Below are positions 34,457-43,628 of a stretch of 64,000 nucleotides of DNA, piece by piece. Below the pieces are notes generated by a model. It had not been told where the DNA came from. It did not search any database and was given only the letters and a program-made list of their open reading frames with translations. How positions within the stretch are numbered: the stretch's first letter is position 1; each line of letters opens with the position of its first letter. This DNA comes from Sellimonas sp963559135 (GTDB lineage: Bacteria; Bacillota; Clostridia; Lachnospirales; Lachnospiraceae). The stretch covers positions 11,424 through 75,423 of the forward strand of contig CAUWJP010000013.1 in the NCBI GenBank assembly GCA_963559135.1, in the 5' to 3' direction. The translations under genes and the position numbers were made by a program.

Positions 34457-36223
34457 CTACATCCTTTCCGGCGCTTCAAATCCAAGCAGATTGATGGATG
34501 TCTCCAGAATTGTTCTTACCAGGTCAAGCAGTGCGATATATCCCTGCTTCTTCTCCTCATTCTCTTCACCAAGGATTCTGTTATCATGGTAGAAACGGTT
34601 GAAACTGTTTGCAAGATCGTAAATGTAGCCGCAAATCTTATGTGGAGCAAGCTCTTCATATGCCTGTTCCAGAACTGCCGTAAATTTCGCTGCTTCCAGC
34701 ATCAGTGCTCTCTCAGAATCGGAGTGTGGTGCTTTTACGGAACATGCACCCAGACTGCCTCCGTTTTCCGAGTATTTATTCAGAATGGATTTGATCCGGA
34801 CAATGGTGTACAGAATATACGGTCCTGTATTTCCTTCAAAAGAAGAGAATTTATCCAGATCAAAAACATAGTCTTTGGATGCCTGGTTGGAAAGATCTCC
34901 GTATTTTAATGCTGCCAGTCCGACCATCTGAGCAGTCTTTTCAGCCTCCTCAGGAGCAACTGTGCGGTTTTCCGTAATCTTCTGGTACATCTCTTCATTG
35001 ATTTCGCGAATCAGATCAGAAAGACGCATCACACCGCCCGCTCTTGTCTTAAACGGCTTTCCGTCTTTTCCATTCATTGTTCCAAAACCGATGAAAGTCA
35101 GTTTCGTATCCTCTGGAACAATTCCCGTTTTCTTTGCACAGCGGAACACCTGTACAAAGTGGAGTTCCTGACGCTTGTCCGTCATGTAGATCACTTCATT
35201 CGGCTGATACAGCTTTTCTCTTTCCACAAGTGTAGCAAGGTCTGTCGTATCATACAGAGCTGCACCGTCTGATTTCAGAATCATGCACGGCGGAATTTCC
35301 TTCGTATCTGTTTCTTCCTTGACATCTACTACGAGAGCCCCCTGATCCAGATGAGCAAATCCTTTTTCTTTAAGCATTTCCACCATATCCGGAATATACG
35401 GCTGTGCATCCGCCTCCCCTTTCCAGAGGTCAAATGTTACATTCAGGTTTTCATAATTCTTTTTCAGATCGGCAATCGATACATTCATGATGTGTCTCCA
35501 GAGTGCACGGTATCCTCTTCTGCCGTTCTGAAGTTCGAATGTCGCTTTCAGTGCTTCTTCCTTGTAGTCCTCATGTTCCTTTGCATAGGCACTTGCATAT
35601 GGGTAAATCTCTTCCAGATCATTGATCGAAAACGGTGCTTCTTCCGGGTATTCGCCGGTGAACTGCTCATCAAAATACGGAAGATCCGGATTCCGTTTCT
35701 GAAGCTCCGTAATGACAAGCCCCATCTGGTATCCCCAGTCTCCAAGGTGAACATCCCCAATAACGTCATGTCCTTTAAACCGAAGAATTCGTTTTAAACA
35801 TTCCCCAATAATAGCAGACCGCAGATGTCCCACATGAAGTGGCTTTGCTACGTTTGCTCCGCCGTAATCCAAAATGATCCGTTTCTTCTCAGATGCATTC
35901 TCTACTCCCAGTTTTTCAGACTTTCTCATCTCTTCTGCATAGGAAGAAAGAAACTCTTTTTTCACTTTCATATTGATAAATCCCGGATTTACCGCCTGTA
36001 CATCCTCCAGCGCTTCACTCTTTTGAAGGTGAGTCAGTACATCCCCTGCAATCATAATCGGAGCTTTATGGTAGGTCTTGGCCGCAGCCATCGCTCCATT
36101 GCACTGATATTCACATAAATCCGGACGATTGGATAATGTCACTTTCGCAAAGCTTCCATCATATCCTGCTTTTTCAAATGCTGCTTTCATTTCCTCTTCC
36201 AGAAAATCTACCAGTTTTTTCAT
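34457..36223 (-). CDS. argS: arginyl-tRNA synthetase
   Basis: A 588-residue class I synthetase. The N-terminal Arg-tRNA add-1 domain spans about 1-90, HVGHLRSAIIGE (about 130) is the HIGH motif and the C-terminal DALR anticodon domain begins near 470. The KMSKS position is replaced by a KTRAGGVMRLSDL-type sequence, common in ArgRS. It charges tRNA-Arg; a tRNA-Arg(CCG) gene lies 1.1 kb away. First gene of argS-alaX-CPBP; promoter at 36281-36309. The 167-base upstream region is too short for a T-box. Confidence 0.97.
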   Translation of the reverse strand: MKKLVDFLEEEMKAAFEKAGYDGSFAKVTLSNRPDLCEYQCNGAMAAAKTYHKAPIMIAGDVLTHLQKSEALEDVQAVNPGFINMKVKKEFLSSYAEEMRKSEKLGVENASEKKRIILDYGGANVAKPLHVGHLRSAIIGECLKRILRFKGHDVIGDVHLGDWGYQMGLVITELQKRNPDLPYFDEQFTGEYPEEAPFSINDLEEIYPYASAYAKEHEDYKEEALKATFELQNGRRGYRALWRHIMNVSIADLKKNYENLNVTFDLWKGEADAQPYIPDMVEMLKEKGFAHLDQGALVVDVKEETDTKEIPPCMILKSDGAALYDTTDLATLVEREKLYQPNEVIYMTDKRQELHFVQVFRCAKKTGIVPEDTKLTFIGFGTMNGKDGKPFKTRAGGVMRLSDLIREINEEMYQKITENRTVAPEEAEKTAQMVGLAALKYGDLSNQASKDYVFDLDKFSSFEGNTGPYILYTIVRIKSILNKYSENGGSLGACSVKAPHSDSERALMLEAAKFTAVLEQAYEELAPHKICGYIYDLANSFNRFYHDNRILGEENEEKKQGYIALLDLVRTILETSINLLGFEAPERM

Positions 36224-36280
36224 TTCATTCGTCCTTCTTTCTTTATTTCTCTGATTTTTATATAAAATTACGTTCTTTAT

Positions 36281-36309
36281 ATTCTAACATAGGAAAGAAT
36301 CTCCAACAA
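36281..36309 (-). promoter_or_regulatory. sigma-A promoter of argS operon
   Basis: Minus strand TTGTTG (36304-36309), 17-base spacer, TAGAAT (36281-36286). Confidence 0.6.
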
Positions 36310-36325
36310 CCATATTTTTGCGCAC

Positions 36326-36354
36326 TTGCGCTTTTTTCTGTTTTAGTATATAAT
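36326..36354 (+). promoter_or_regulatory. sigma-A promoter of endonuclease IV gene
   Basis: TTGCGC (36326-36331), 17-base spacer, perfect TATAAT (36349-36354). Divergent from the argS promoter, 16 bases apart. Confidence 0.65.
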
Positions 36355-36389
36355 AATGAAAATCATTATTGTTTTGAGAGGAAATCACT

Positions 36390-37292
36390 ATGAATAACGA
36401 AAAAAGACAAACTCCGCTTCTCGGCTCCCATGTCGGGATGAGTGGAAAAGATATGCTGCTTGGCTCAGCAAAAGAAGCGGCCTCCTATCAGGCCGATACT
36501 TTTATGTTTTATACCGGTGCACCTCAAAATACACGGCGTAAAGATATCAGTGAACTCCGTGTCCCGGAGGCGTGGGATTTCATGGACTTACATCATATTT
36601 CCGATATTGTCGTCCATGCGCCTTATATTATCAATCTTGGAAATTCTGTGAAACCGGAGACTTTTCAACTTGCGGTCGAATTTCTCGCTCTGGAAATTGA
36701 ACGGACTTACGCCTGCAGAAGCCACACACTCATTCTGCATCCGGGTGCCCATGTCGGAGCTGGTGTGGATGCCGGAATCTCTCAAGTCGTCAAAGGGCTT
36801 AATGAAGTACTGACAAAAGATACTCCGTGTCAGATCGCATTGGAAACGATGGCCGGCAAAGGCTCAGAGCTTGGCCGCTCCTTTGAAGAACTGGCCCGGA
36901 TTTATGACGGTGTTACTTATAACGAAAAGCTTCGTGTCTGCTTTGACACCTGCCACACTCATGACAGCGGCTACAACATCCGGAATGATTTTGACGGCGT
37001 CATCGAAACCTTTGACCGGATTCTCGGAAAAGACCAGATTGCGGTCTTCCATATCAATGACAGCAAAAATCCGCAAGGTGCACAGAAAGACCGCCATGCC
37101 AATATCGGTCAGGGAGAAATTGGCTTTGAGGCACTTGCCTCTATCGTACACCATCCAGATTTCATGGATGTACCAAAGATTCTGGAAACACCTTACATTC
37201 CTTCCGCCGAAAATCCAAAGAAAACCCTCCCGCCTTACCGCCATGAAATCGAGATGCTCCGAAGCCGCAGATTTTCTGAAGAACCTGCGTAA
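36390..37292 (+). CDS. nfo: endonuclease IV (AP endonuclease)
   Basis: A 300-residue TIM-barrel enzyme that cuts 5' to abasic sites in base-excision repair. Zinc-site motifs: LILHPGAH near residue 115, IALETMAGKGSELG near 150, VCFDTCHTHDSGYN near 190 and FHINDSKNPQGAQKDRHANI near 228, all intact. GAGAGGAAATC precedes the ATG. Transcribed alone from a TATAAT promoter and ended by a hairpin shared with the convergent tRNA gene. Confidence 0.97.
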   Translation: MNNEKRQTPLLGSHVGMSGKDMLLGSAKEAASYQADTFMFYTGAPQNTRRKDISELRVPEAWDFMDLHHISDIVVHAPYIINLGNSVKPETFQLAVEFLALEIERTYACRSHTLILHPGAHVGAGVDAGISQVVKGLNEVLTKDTPCQIALETMAGKGSELGRSFEELARIYDGVTYNEKLRVCFDTCHTHDSGYNIRNDFDGVIETFDRILGKDQIAVFHINDSKNPQGAQKDRHANIGQGEIGFEALASIVHHPDFMDVPKILETPYIPSAENPKKTLPPYRHEIEMLRSRRFSEEPA

Positions 37293-37315
37293 CATTTCCC
37301 GGACAACAACAAAAA

Positions 37316-37344
37316 AACCTGTCGGAAAATCCGACAGGTTTTCT
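37316..37344. terminator. bidirectional terminator of nfo and tRNA-Arg
   Basis: An 11-bp stem (AACCTGTCGGA/TCCGACAGGTT) with an AAA loop. The minus strand ends in seven T (tRNA side), the plus strand in TTTTCTT. Confidence 0.82.
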
Positions 37345-37346
37345 TA

Positions 37347-37418
37347 CACACCTAGGCGGATTCGAACCGCCGCACCCGCCTCCGGAGGGCGGTGCTCTAT
37401 CCCCTGAGCTATAGGTGT
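37347..37418 (-). tRNA. tRNA-Arg, anticodon CCG
   Basis: A full cloverleaf of 72 bases on the minus strand: acceptor ACACCTA/TAGGTGT with discriminator G, D arm GCTC/GAGC, anticodon stem CCGCC/GGCGG with loop CTCCGGA (anticodon CCG, reads CGG), a 4-base variable loop, T arm GGCGG-TTCGAAT-CCGCC. CCA is not encoded. Promoter elements TTTACA (37470-37475) and TAATAT (37447-37452) with a 17-base spacer lie upstream. Confidence 0.95.
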
Positions 37419-37446
37419 ATTTCTGCGTTATATGAACGCATTGATT

Positions 37447-37475
37447 ATATTACCACAACTTCTACAGATTGTAAA
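37447..37475 (-). promoter_or_regulatory. sigma-A promoter of tRNA-Arg
   Basis: Minus strand TTTACA, 17-base spacer, TAATAT; an overlapping TATAAT lies 3 bases further downstream. Confidence 0.55.
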
Positions 37476-37518
37476 GAGAAAAATTTCGACTAATTTCCAG
37501 ATATTTTTCAGTTTTTCA

Positions 37519-37547
37519 TTGAAATTTTTCCTTCTATTCAGTATGAT
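37519..37547 (+). promoter_or_regulatory. sigma-A promoter of xpt
   Basis: TTGAAA (37519-37524), 17-base spacer, TATGAT (37542-37547). Only 38 bases separate the -10 from the start codon, so no purine riboswitch fits here. Confidence 0.65.
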
Positions 37548-37585
37548 ATATGTTAAATAAAAAATCTTGTAAGGAAGGAATTATC

Positions 37586-38161
37586 ATGCAACTTCTTAAA
37601 GAACGTATCTTAAAAGACGGGGTTGTCAAGCCTGGAAATGTCCTAAAGGTCGACAGCTTCCTGAATCATCAGATGGACATTGACTTAATAAATGAAATCG
37701 GAAAGGAATTCCGCAGGCGGTTTCCTTCTGAAAAGATTACAAAAATATTGACAATCGAAGCTTCCGGAATAGGGATCGCCTGCATCGCGGCACAATATTT
37801 TAACGTTCCGGTTGTTTTTGCGAAGAAAGCACAGAGCATCAATATTGACGGTGAGGTTTACCATTCCAAGGTAGAGTCTTTCACTCACAAACGCACTTAC
37901 GATGTGATTCTCTCCAAGAAATTCCTTAGACCGGACGATCATGTCCTGATCATTGACGATTTTCTGGCAAACGGATGTGCGCTTCTCGGGCTGATCTCCA
38001 TCGTCAAGGATGCGCAGGCTACCATTGAAGGTGCCGGAATCGTTATTGAGAAAGGTTTCCAACAGGGAGGAGACAAAATCCGCGATCTTGGTATCCATCT
38101 GGAATCTCTGGCAATCATCTCATCTATGACAGATACTTCTCTTACCTTTAAAGAAGATTAG
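37586..38161 (+). CDS. xpt: xanthine phosphoribosyltransferase
   Basis: A 191-residue salvage enzyme forming XMP from xanthine and PRPP. The PRPP loop is VLIIDDFLANGCALLGL (about residue 126) and the N-terminus LKERILKDGVVKPGNVLKVD with SFLNHQMD matches Xpt. The ATG at 37586 follows AAGGAAGG. Unlike many Firmicutes xpt genes it has no room for a guanine riboswitch. It is convergent with the molybdenum hydroxylase operon, which may oxidise purines, so both branches of xanthine use are adjacent. Confidence 0.94.
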   Translation: MQLLKERILKDGVVKPGNVLKVDSFLNHQMDIDLINEIGKEFRRRFPSEKITKILTIEASGIGIACIAAQYFNVPVVFAKKAQSINIDGEVYHSKVESFTHKRTYDVILSKKFLRPDDHVLIIDDFLANGCALLGLISIVKDAQATIEGAGIVIEKGFQQGGDKIRDLGIHLESLAIISSMTDTSLTFKED

Positions 38162-38180
38162 AGTAGACAAATCAGAAATT

Positions 38181-38218
38181 AACAAGGACTGTGCCATCAT
38201 GGCGCAGTCCTTGTTTCT
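38181..38218. terminator. terminator between xpt and the xdhC operon
   Basis: Hairpin AACAAGGACTGTGCC/GGCGCAGTCCTTGTT with an ATCAT loop and one T-G wobble; T-rich on the plus side, weaker on the minus side. Confidence 0.72.
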
Positions 38219-38234
38219 TCTTTCAATCTGTTTT

Positions 38235-39296
38235 CTAGCTGTTCTTTCCTACTTCCATCAGAACTTTCACATGACCTCCGCATACAAGCCCTTCTTCGGC
38301 CGCATCCCGGTTATTCAGATCAGACTCTTCGATTCTCCAGTCCTCTCCCCGTTTCATCATCTCCAACGATGCACGAACGATATCCGCCTCCAGCTTTCCT
38401 CCACCGATGGTTCCAAAGCATTTCCCAGATTCCGACACAATAAAATGCGTCCCTTCCTTTCTTGGGGCGGACCCTCTTCTTTCCAGAATCGTGGAAAGTA
38501 CAAAGCGTTCTCCGTCCTGAAGATTCTCAAGGGCACGACGAAATACTTCATAGCCTGTCTTCATGGAGCATCCTGCCTTACTTCTCTCCTGAAGAATCTC
38601 TGCCATAACAGAGACTGCAATCTCTTCCGGTGTCTGAGCACCGATTTTCAGTCCGATCGGAGCGTGCAGTTTCTCAGTCCATTCCCGGTCAATCCCGGCT
38701 TTTTCCAGTTCTTCCCGCATCATGGCAGATCGCGTCCTGCTTCCCATCATCCCGATATAGTAGGACTCTTTTTTCGCAATCTCCATCAGACATTTCTGAT
38801 CGTATGCATGGCCTCTTGTCATGACCACATAGGCTGTATTTTTCTCATCGTTCAAGCTCTGCACTGCCTCATCAAACGGGAGACAGATGACCTCATGGGC
38901 TCCGCTCTTTTTGGCAAGCTTTGCAAAGTATTCCCGGTCTTCCAGAACGATTGTCCGGATTCCGGCAAAGACGGACAACTTCGCCAGTGCATGTCCGACA
39001 TATCCTGCACCACAGATTACAATCCGGTCTTCTTTTTCTGCTGCTTCCAGAAACAAAAATCCACCGTCCTCATCCCAATGCATGGCAGTTCCCAAGATAG
39101 ATGCCTTGCGATACAATTCCCGGATCCGTTCCTTACTTTTCTCCGGAATCGATTCCGTTTTTTCTTCCTGCAATTCTTCCGGATTCTTCAAAATCCATGT
39201 CCGGATTTCTTTGCCTTTCACTGCCAGATGGACAAGCATCCCTCCGTCTTTCTCATAAAGACTCTTGATCCGGTCTAAAAACTCTCTGTCTGTCAT
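38235..39296 (-). CDS. XdhC/CoxI-family molybdenum hydroxylase maturation factor
   Basis: A 353-residue protein that in relatives binds the molybdopterin cofactor and helps insert its terminal sulfur (or selenium) before transfer to the hydroxylase. The order of parts is noteworthy: a Rossmann segment comes first (DRIVICGAGYVGHALAKLSV, about 90-110; YYIGMMGSRTRSAM; IGLKIGAQTPEEIAVSVMAE) and the XdhC/CoxI segment last (RRGSAPRKEGTHFIV, GTIGGGKLEADIV, CGGHVKVLMEV). In classical XdhC the CoxI part is N-terminal. It overlaps yqeC by 44 bases and ends the operon. Confidence 0.9.
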   Translation of the reverse strand: MTDREFLDRIKSLYEKDGGMLVHLAVKGKEIRTWILKNPEELQEEKTESIPEKSKERIRELYRKASILGTAMHWDEDGGFLFLEAAEKEDRIVICGAGYVGHALAKLSVFAGIRTIVLEDREYFAKLAKKSGAHEVICLPFDEAVQSLNDEKNTAYVVMTRGHAYDQKCLMEIAKKESYYIGMMGSRTRSAMMREELEKAGIDREWTEKLHAPIGLKIGAQTPEEIAVSVMAEILQERSKAGCSMKTGYEVFRRALENLQDGERFVLSTILERRGSAPRKEGTHFIVSESGKCFGTIGGGKLEADIVRASLEMMKRGEDWRIEESDLNNRDAAEEGLVCGGHVKVLMEVGKNS

Positions 39297-40008
39297 TCTT
39301 ACGCTCCCATATATAAACAGGCATATCCTGTTGTCTCATCCATCGAAATACCTCTCGGTATTCTTTAAAAAGATCTTCTCCCGTCCCCGGTTCTACCCCG
39401 CTTAGGACTGCCCTTGTTATCTGTCTACAATTTTGAAAAATTCCATCTTCGCCAAGCCATAGCCGGCAAAGATCCGTCAGTTCCACCAGATCCTTCGGTC
39501 TTTTTCCAAACCTTCCCGCGCAGATTTCCGGCCGGTGTGCGGCTTCCAGAAAGGACTTTCCCAGCGCTTTCCGGTTAAGAATACCTATCACCGCATCGCA
39601 TAAGTCAGGCACCACAGGTTCCTGACTGTTTGGAATTTTGATCCATTTGCCTTTTGCTCCGTCCGCTTCCACACACAGACGGATCCCCTCATCCACCATC
39701 ATCTGAAGGGTGGTCTGCGGAATGGATCCGATCTTTCCCTTCTGCAATTCCCGGCCAATGGTCACAGGCCTAGGACCATGTGCTTTGATCCATTCTTTGA
39801 TTTCCTCTACAGAAAGGTCATCACGCCACAGAAGAAATCCTTCCTGCGGCTTCCACATCTTTGTTGTTGTCACAACCGCTGCCAGCAGACCTTTTTCCCG
39901 CATTTCCCTCACACAGGTGTAGACGGCTGTCGTCTTCCCGCCGGCTCCCGTAAAGGCAATGCATCTTTTGTTCTCCAGACCTAATTCTCCAAGCATGTTC
40001 TCTCCCAT
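39253..40008 (-). CDS. yqeC: YqeC, selenium-dependent hydroxylase accessory protein
   Basis: A 251-residue P-loop protein (FTGAGGKTTAVYTC near residue 20; VEADGAKGKWIK near 140). YqeC co-occurs with SelD and YqeB in genomes that carry a labile selenium cofactor in molybdenum hydroxylases, and is thought to act in that cofactor's assembly; the reaction is not known. It overlaps the MobA-YqeB fusion gene by 28 bases and the xdhC gene by 44, so expression is tightly coupled. Confidence 0.88.
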   Translation of the reverse strand: MGENMLGELGLENKRCIAFTGAGGKTTAVYTCVREMREKGLLAAVVTTTKMWKPQEGFLLWRDDLSVEEIKEWIKAHGPRPVTIGRELQKGKIGSIPQTTLQMMVDEGIRLCVEADGAKGKWIKIPNSQEPVVPDLCDAVIGILNRKALGKSFLEAAHRPEICAGRFGKRPKDLVELTDLCRLWLGEDGIFQNCRQITRAVLSGVEPGTGEDLFKEYREVFRWMRQQDMPVYIWERKNDRQRVFRPDQESL

Positions 40009-41348
40009 TCTTCCAGCGCACGGCAGACACTTCCCCCGATGGCAAGCGCTTTATCCGAAATCAGAAAACATCTCTCATTGCTGTCTGTTCTCGGATCAAT
40101 ATCCATGATTTTCAACCCTTTGACAACCAGGTATCCTTCTTTGATTGCCCCACGCAGGTATCCCGTCAGTGTGGCGCGGACATCCGTTTCCCCGATCATT
40201 GCCAAGGTCTCTCCCTTTTCAACCAGATCGCCTATCTGTTTCAGATACCGAATCGTACCGCTGCAAGGTGCATGAATCACCCGTTCCTTGGCGTACCCTG
40301 CAATCACGCCCGGCACACCGGTATTTGGAATGGCGGTTCCGCTTCGGTAGATTTTCCCAAGAGTTTCTCCTCTCATGGTTTCAATAACCAGATCCGTATC
40401 CTCTCCTGCTGTAAAACCAGGACCCAGGCCAATCGTCAAAGGTGCCATGTCGATTGTAGTACCCAGATTCTTTTTGGCAAGAATCCCATCCACCAAAGCA
40501 ATCGGATGGAACCAGGGCAGGCATCTGCATTCCGGATCAATCAAAACCGGAACTTCCCCACGTTTCCAGGCCTTTTCTGCCTCCTGTTTGGACAGCACTT
40601 TTCTGGCGATCATTCCTTCCACGGTGCAGCTGCCTTCGTACACTGCTTCACAGAAGGCGACCTGCCGTCTGATGCAGGCAGGGCGTTCAGTTTCCAGTAC
40701 GAGTACACGGTATCCCTTTTTTGCAAGCAAATAGGCTGTTCCTGTCGCCAGGTCTCCTCCGCCCCGCACGACAACGGTCTTCTTCTCATCCATATCCCAT
40801 ACTTCCTCTTTTCTCGCCTCCAGACGGTACAAGTCATCCAGATGTCGTTTTAGAACCTTCTTTCCGCCCTCATCTCCGGAAAGGCTCTGCAGATCCGGAA
40901 AGTAACGTTCCTGAAATACACAGGGATTTTTCGGGCCGTTCCAGTCGATACAACCGATCCCCTTCCGGCTCCTCTGGAATCCCTCCAGCATCGCTTCCAG
41001 TGTTTCTCTCTTTAGAAACGGTTGGTCACAGACACAAAAGCATACCGCATCGCCACTCTGCCAGTCAGGCTGCTGCTGAACCGCTTCCAAGGCAAGGGCA
41101 ATTGAAGAAGAAATTCCTTTCTCCGGATGTCTGTTTACCACACATACTTCCGGAATATCGAGTTCTCTCTCTTTTTCATCAGAAACAACCAGAACTGTAC
41201 TACCTTTCCAATGAGCACGAATTTTTCTCGTCTTATCAAGCAGGAGGAAGAGAATTTCTCTTCCTCCAATCTGCTCCATCAGTTTATCTTCTTTTCCGTA
41301 ACGAAGGCTTCTTCCTGCCGCAAGAAGCGCAAAATGTATTTTCATCAT
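39981..41348 (-). CDS. fusion of MobA-like nucleotidyltransferase and YqeB (EF2563 family)
   Basis: A 455-residue two-domain protein. Residues about 1-185 are a molybdenum-cofactor cytidylyl/guanylyltransferase of the MobA/MocA type: LLAAGRSLRYGKEDKLMEQI near the start, VCVVNRHPEKGISSSI and CFCVCDQPFLKRET. Residues about 195-455 are YqeB/EF2563, the marker of selenium-dependent molybdenum hydroxylase systems: VVVRGGGDLATGTAYLLAKK, LVDGILAKKNLGTTIDMAPL and VIHAPCSGTIRYLKQIGDLV. These are separate genes in many genomes. The fusion couples nucleotide addition to the pterin with the selenium step. It starts 4 bases inside the molybdenum-subunit gene. Confidence 0.9.
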   Translation of the reverse strand: MMKIHFALLAAGRSLRYGKEDKLMEQIGGREILFLLLDKTRKIRAHWKGSTVLVVSDEKERELDIPEVCVVNRHPEKGISSSIALALEAVQQQPDWQSGDAVCFCVCDQPFLKRETLEAMLEGFQRSRKGIGCIDWNGPKNPCVFQERYFPDLQSLSGDEGGKKVLKRHLDDLYRLEARKEEVWDMDEKKTVVVRGGGDLATGTAYLLAKKGYRVLVLETERPACIRRQVAFCEAVYEGSCTVEGMIARKVLSKQEAEKAWKRGEVPVLIDPECRCLPWFHPIALVDGILAKKNLGTTIDMAPLTIGLGPGFTAGEDTDLVIETMRGETLGKIYRSGTAIPNTGVPGVIAGYAKERVIHAPCSGTIRYLKQIGDLVEKGETLAMIGETDVRATLTGYLRGAIKEGYLVVKGLKIMDIDPRTDSNERCFLISDKALAIGGSVCRALEEWERTCLEN

Positions 41349-43624
41349 GATGAATGTTTCATTCCCATATATACTTTCTCCGCCGTAATCGGAAGCTCCC
41401 GGACATGAACACCTGTCGCATTGGCAACTGCGGCTGCCAGTGCCGGAGAAGGAGTGTTGATTACAATTTCTCCGATGGACTTGGCTCCAAATGGCCCGGT
41501 CGGCTCATAGCTGCTTTCAAATTCTACACGGATTTCTCCTGTATCCTGTCTCGTAGGAATCTTATATTGCATGAAGGAATTACTGAAATTCTGCCCTTTT
41601 GGATTGTACACAATATCCTCATAAAGGGCCATTCCGATTCCCTGTACCAGTCCGCCTTCCGTCTGTACCCTTGCAAGACTCGGATTGACGACAGTACCAC
41701 AGTCTACTACAGCAACATAATCAATCGGTGTCACCTTTCCAGTTTCCAGGTCTACTTCCACTTCTGCCATACCAACCATGAACGGCGGCGGAGACGTTGG
41801 TGAATAGTGAGCCTCTGAAGCCATCAGTGCTTCTTCGTTTGCGCACATGACACGGTTTCCAATTTCCTTTAAGGTGATTTCATTACCATCCTTCGGACAC
41901 CAGACACGCTTACCGTCAAACTCTACTTCTTCCTTTTCGCAGCCCAGATATTCGGCTCCCTTCATGCAGATCTTCTCTTTGAGTTTCTCACAGGTCTTGA
42001 TGACAGCCATTCCGGTCACGTACGTCGTGCTAGAGGCATAAGATCCGGTATCGTACGGAGAAGAATCTGTATCCACGCCGGACACAATAATATCCTCCAT
42101 CTCACAGTCCATACAGTCAGCAGCCATCTGCGCCAGAATAGTGTCGCATCCGGTTCCCATATCAGAAGCTCCGACCATCAGACTGTAGAATCCATCATCA
42201 TTGACTTTCATTGCAACAGAAGCCGTATCCACATTGGAAATTCCGGATCCCTGCATCGCCATGGCAACGCCGACTCCTCTGACCTTTCCATTTCCCATAT
42301 CTCTTGCCGGATATTTTTCATCCCAGCCGATCATCTCTTTTGCTCTTGCCATACAGCGATCAAGTGCACAACTTTCTGCAGTCTCTCCATAGTACGCAGG
42401 CATAACCTGTCCTTCTCTTACCATGTTAAGCTCCCGGAGCTTCACCGGATCCATATGCATCTGTTCTGCCAGTTCGTTGACCGCAGATTCTACAGCAAAA
42501 ATTCCCTGTGTGGCTCCGTATCCACGGTATGCTCCGGAGGACATGACATTGGTATATACAACGTCATATTGGAAACGGAACGCATCAGTTTTTCCATAAA
42601 GCGGAATGGATTTGTGCCCGGAAAGCCCTACCGTTGTTGGCCCATGCTCCCCGAACGCTCCTGTATTGGATAACGTATAGACGTCAATCGCCCGTATGAT
42701 TCCAGATTCGTCAGCTCCTACCCGTACATGAAGTTCCATCTCATGGCGCGGGGAAGATGCGATCTGGGACTCCTCTCTTGTATAGATGATCTTGGACGGA
42801 CGCCCTGTTTTCCATGTGACAAATGCCGGATACACTTCGGACACGACGGTCTGCTTTGCTCCAAAGCCGCCTCCTATTCTCGGCTTGATCACGCGGATCT
42901 TGGATTTTGGTATTCCAAGGGCATTGGAAAGAATTCTTCTTGCGTGGAAGGTAACCTGGGTGGAAGATACCACATTCAGCCTTCCATAGACATCCATATA
43001 ACAGTAGGTCCGGAATGTCTCCATCATCGCCTGCTGGTTTGCCTGAGTATGGTAAGTCTGATCAACCACATACTTACATTCAGAAAGAACCTGATCTACA
43101 TCCCCGGCTTCATCCTTTCCGCTGGCACATAGATTTCTCCTGTTGTCTGCGCCGACATCGCAGAGACTTCTCCAGTTTTCCTCTGGATGTACCAGGATAT
43201 CATTGTCTTTGGCCTTTCTGAAATCCAGAAGTGGAGTCAGTACTTCATACTCCACCTTGATCATCTTCATGGCGCGCTCCACTGCTTCTTTCGTCTCGCC
43301 CGCAACAATTGCCACGGCGTCCCCTACAAACCGAACTCTCTGATCGAGAATCAGACGGTCATATGGGCTTGGCTCCGGATAAGTCTGTCCAGCCATTGTA
43401 AACCTTTCATTCGGACAGTCTTCGTACGTAAATACTGCTACCATGCCTGGCACTTTCATCGCTCTGGAAGAGTCTATTTTTTTAATCAGCGCATGCGCAT
43501 GCGGACTTCTCAGTACTTTTACGATGAGACAGTCCTTCGGAGCCAGATCATCTGTGTAGACCGGCTTTCCTGTCACCAGTGCTTTGGAATCGATCTTTGG
43601 TATCGCCTGATTTACTTTCTTCAT
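41345..43624 (-). CDS. molybdenum hydroxylase large (molybdopterin) subunit, xanthine dehydrogenase type
   Basis: A 759-residue catalytic subunit. The aldehyde oxidase/xanthine dehydrogenase alpha/beta-hammerhead domain is at about 15-125. Cofactor-binding motifs are RIGGGFGAKQTVVSEVYPAF near 245, MSSGAYRGYGATQGIFAVES near 365 and a late GPFGAKSIGEIVINTPSPAL, which holds the catalytic Glu. The substrate may be xanthine or another N-heterocycle; the xpt neighbour favours a purine. It begins 4 bases after the iron-sulfur gene. The accompanying YqeB and YqeC predict a selenium-containing cofactor. Confidence 0.94.
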   Translation of the reverse strand: MKKVNQAIPKIDSKALVTGKPVYTDDLAPKDCLIVKVLRSPHAHALIKKIDSSRAMKVPGMVAVFTYEDCPNERFTMAGQTYPEPSPYDRLILDQRVRFVGDAVAIVAGETKEAVERAMKMIKVEYEVLTPLLDFRKAKDNDILVHPEENWRSLCDVGADNRRNLCASGKDEAGDVDQVLSECKYVVDQTYHTQANQQAMMETFRTYCYMDVYGRLNVVSSTQVTFHARRILSNALGIPKSKIRVIKPRIGGGFGAKQTVVSEVYPAFVTWKTGRPSKIIYTREESQIASSPRHEMELHVRVGADESGIIRAIDVYTLSNTGAFGEHGPTTVGLSGHKSIPLYGKTDAFRFQYDVVYTNVMSSGAYRGYGATQGIFAVESAVNELAEQMHMDPVKLRELNMVREGQVMPAYYGETAESCALDRCMARAKEMIGWDEKYPARDMGNGKVRGVGVAMAMQGSGISNVDTASVAMKVNDDGFYSLMVGASDMGTGCDTILAQMAADCMDCEMEDIIVSGVDTDSSPYDTGSYASSTTYVTGMAVIKTCEKLKEKICMKGAEYLGCEKEEVEFDGKRVWCPKDGNEITLKEIGNRVMCANEEALMASEAHYSPTSPPPFMVGMAEVEVDLETGKVTPIDYVAVVDCGTVVNPSLARVQTEGGLVQGIGMALYEDIVYNPKGQNFSNSFMQYKIPTRQDTGEIRVEFESSYEPTGPFGAKSIGEIVINTPSPALAAAVANATGVHVRELPITAEKVYMGMKHSS

Positions 43625-43628
43625 GGAT

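Noticed and set aside
36224..36389. T-box leader upstream of argS
   Set aside because: Only about 60 bases lie between the argS promoter and the start; no specifier stem or TGGN motif seen.
37436..37586. Purine riboswitch upstream of xpt
   Set aside because: The promoter is only 38 bases from the start codon; there is no room for the aptamer.
38199..39278. Long plus-strand frame (359 codons) antisense to xdhC
   Set aside because: Shadow of the XdhC gene; Phe/Ser/Cys-rich composition, no ribosome binding site, no family pattern.
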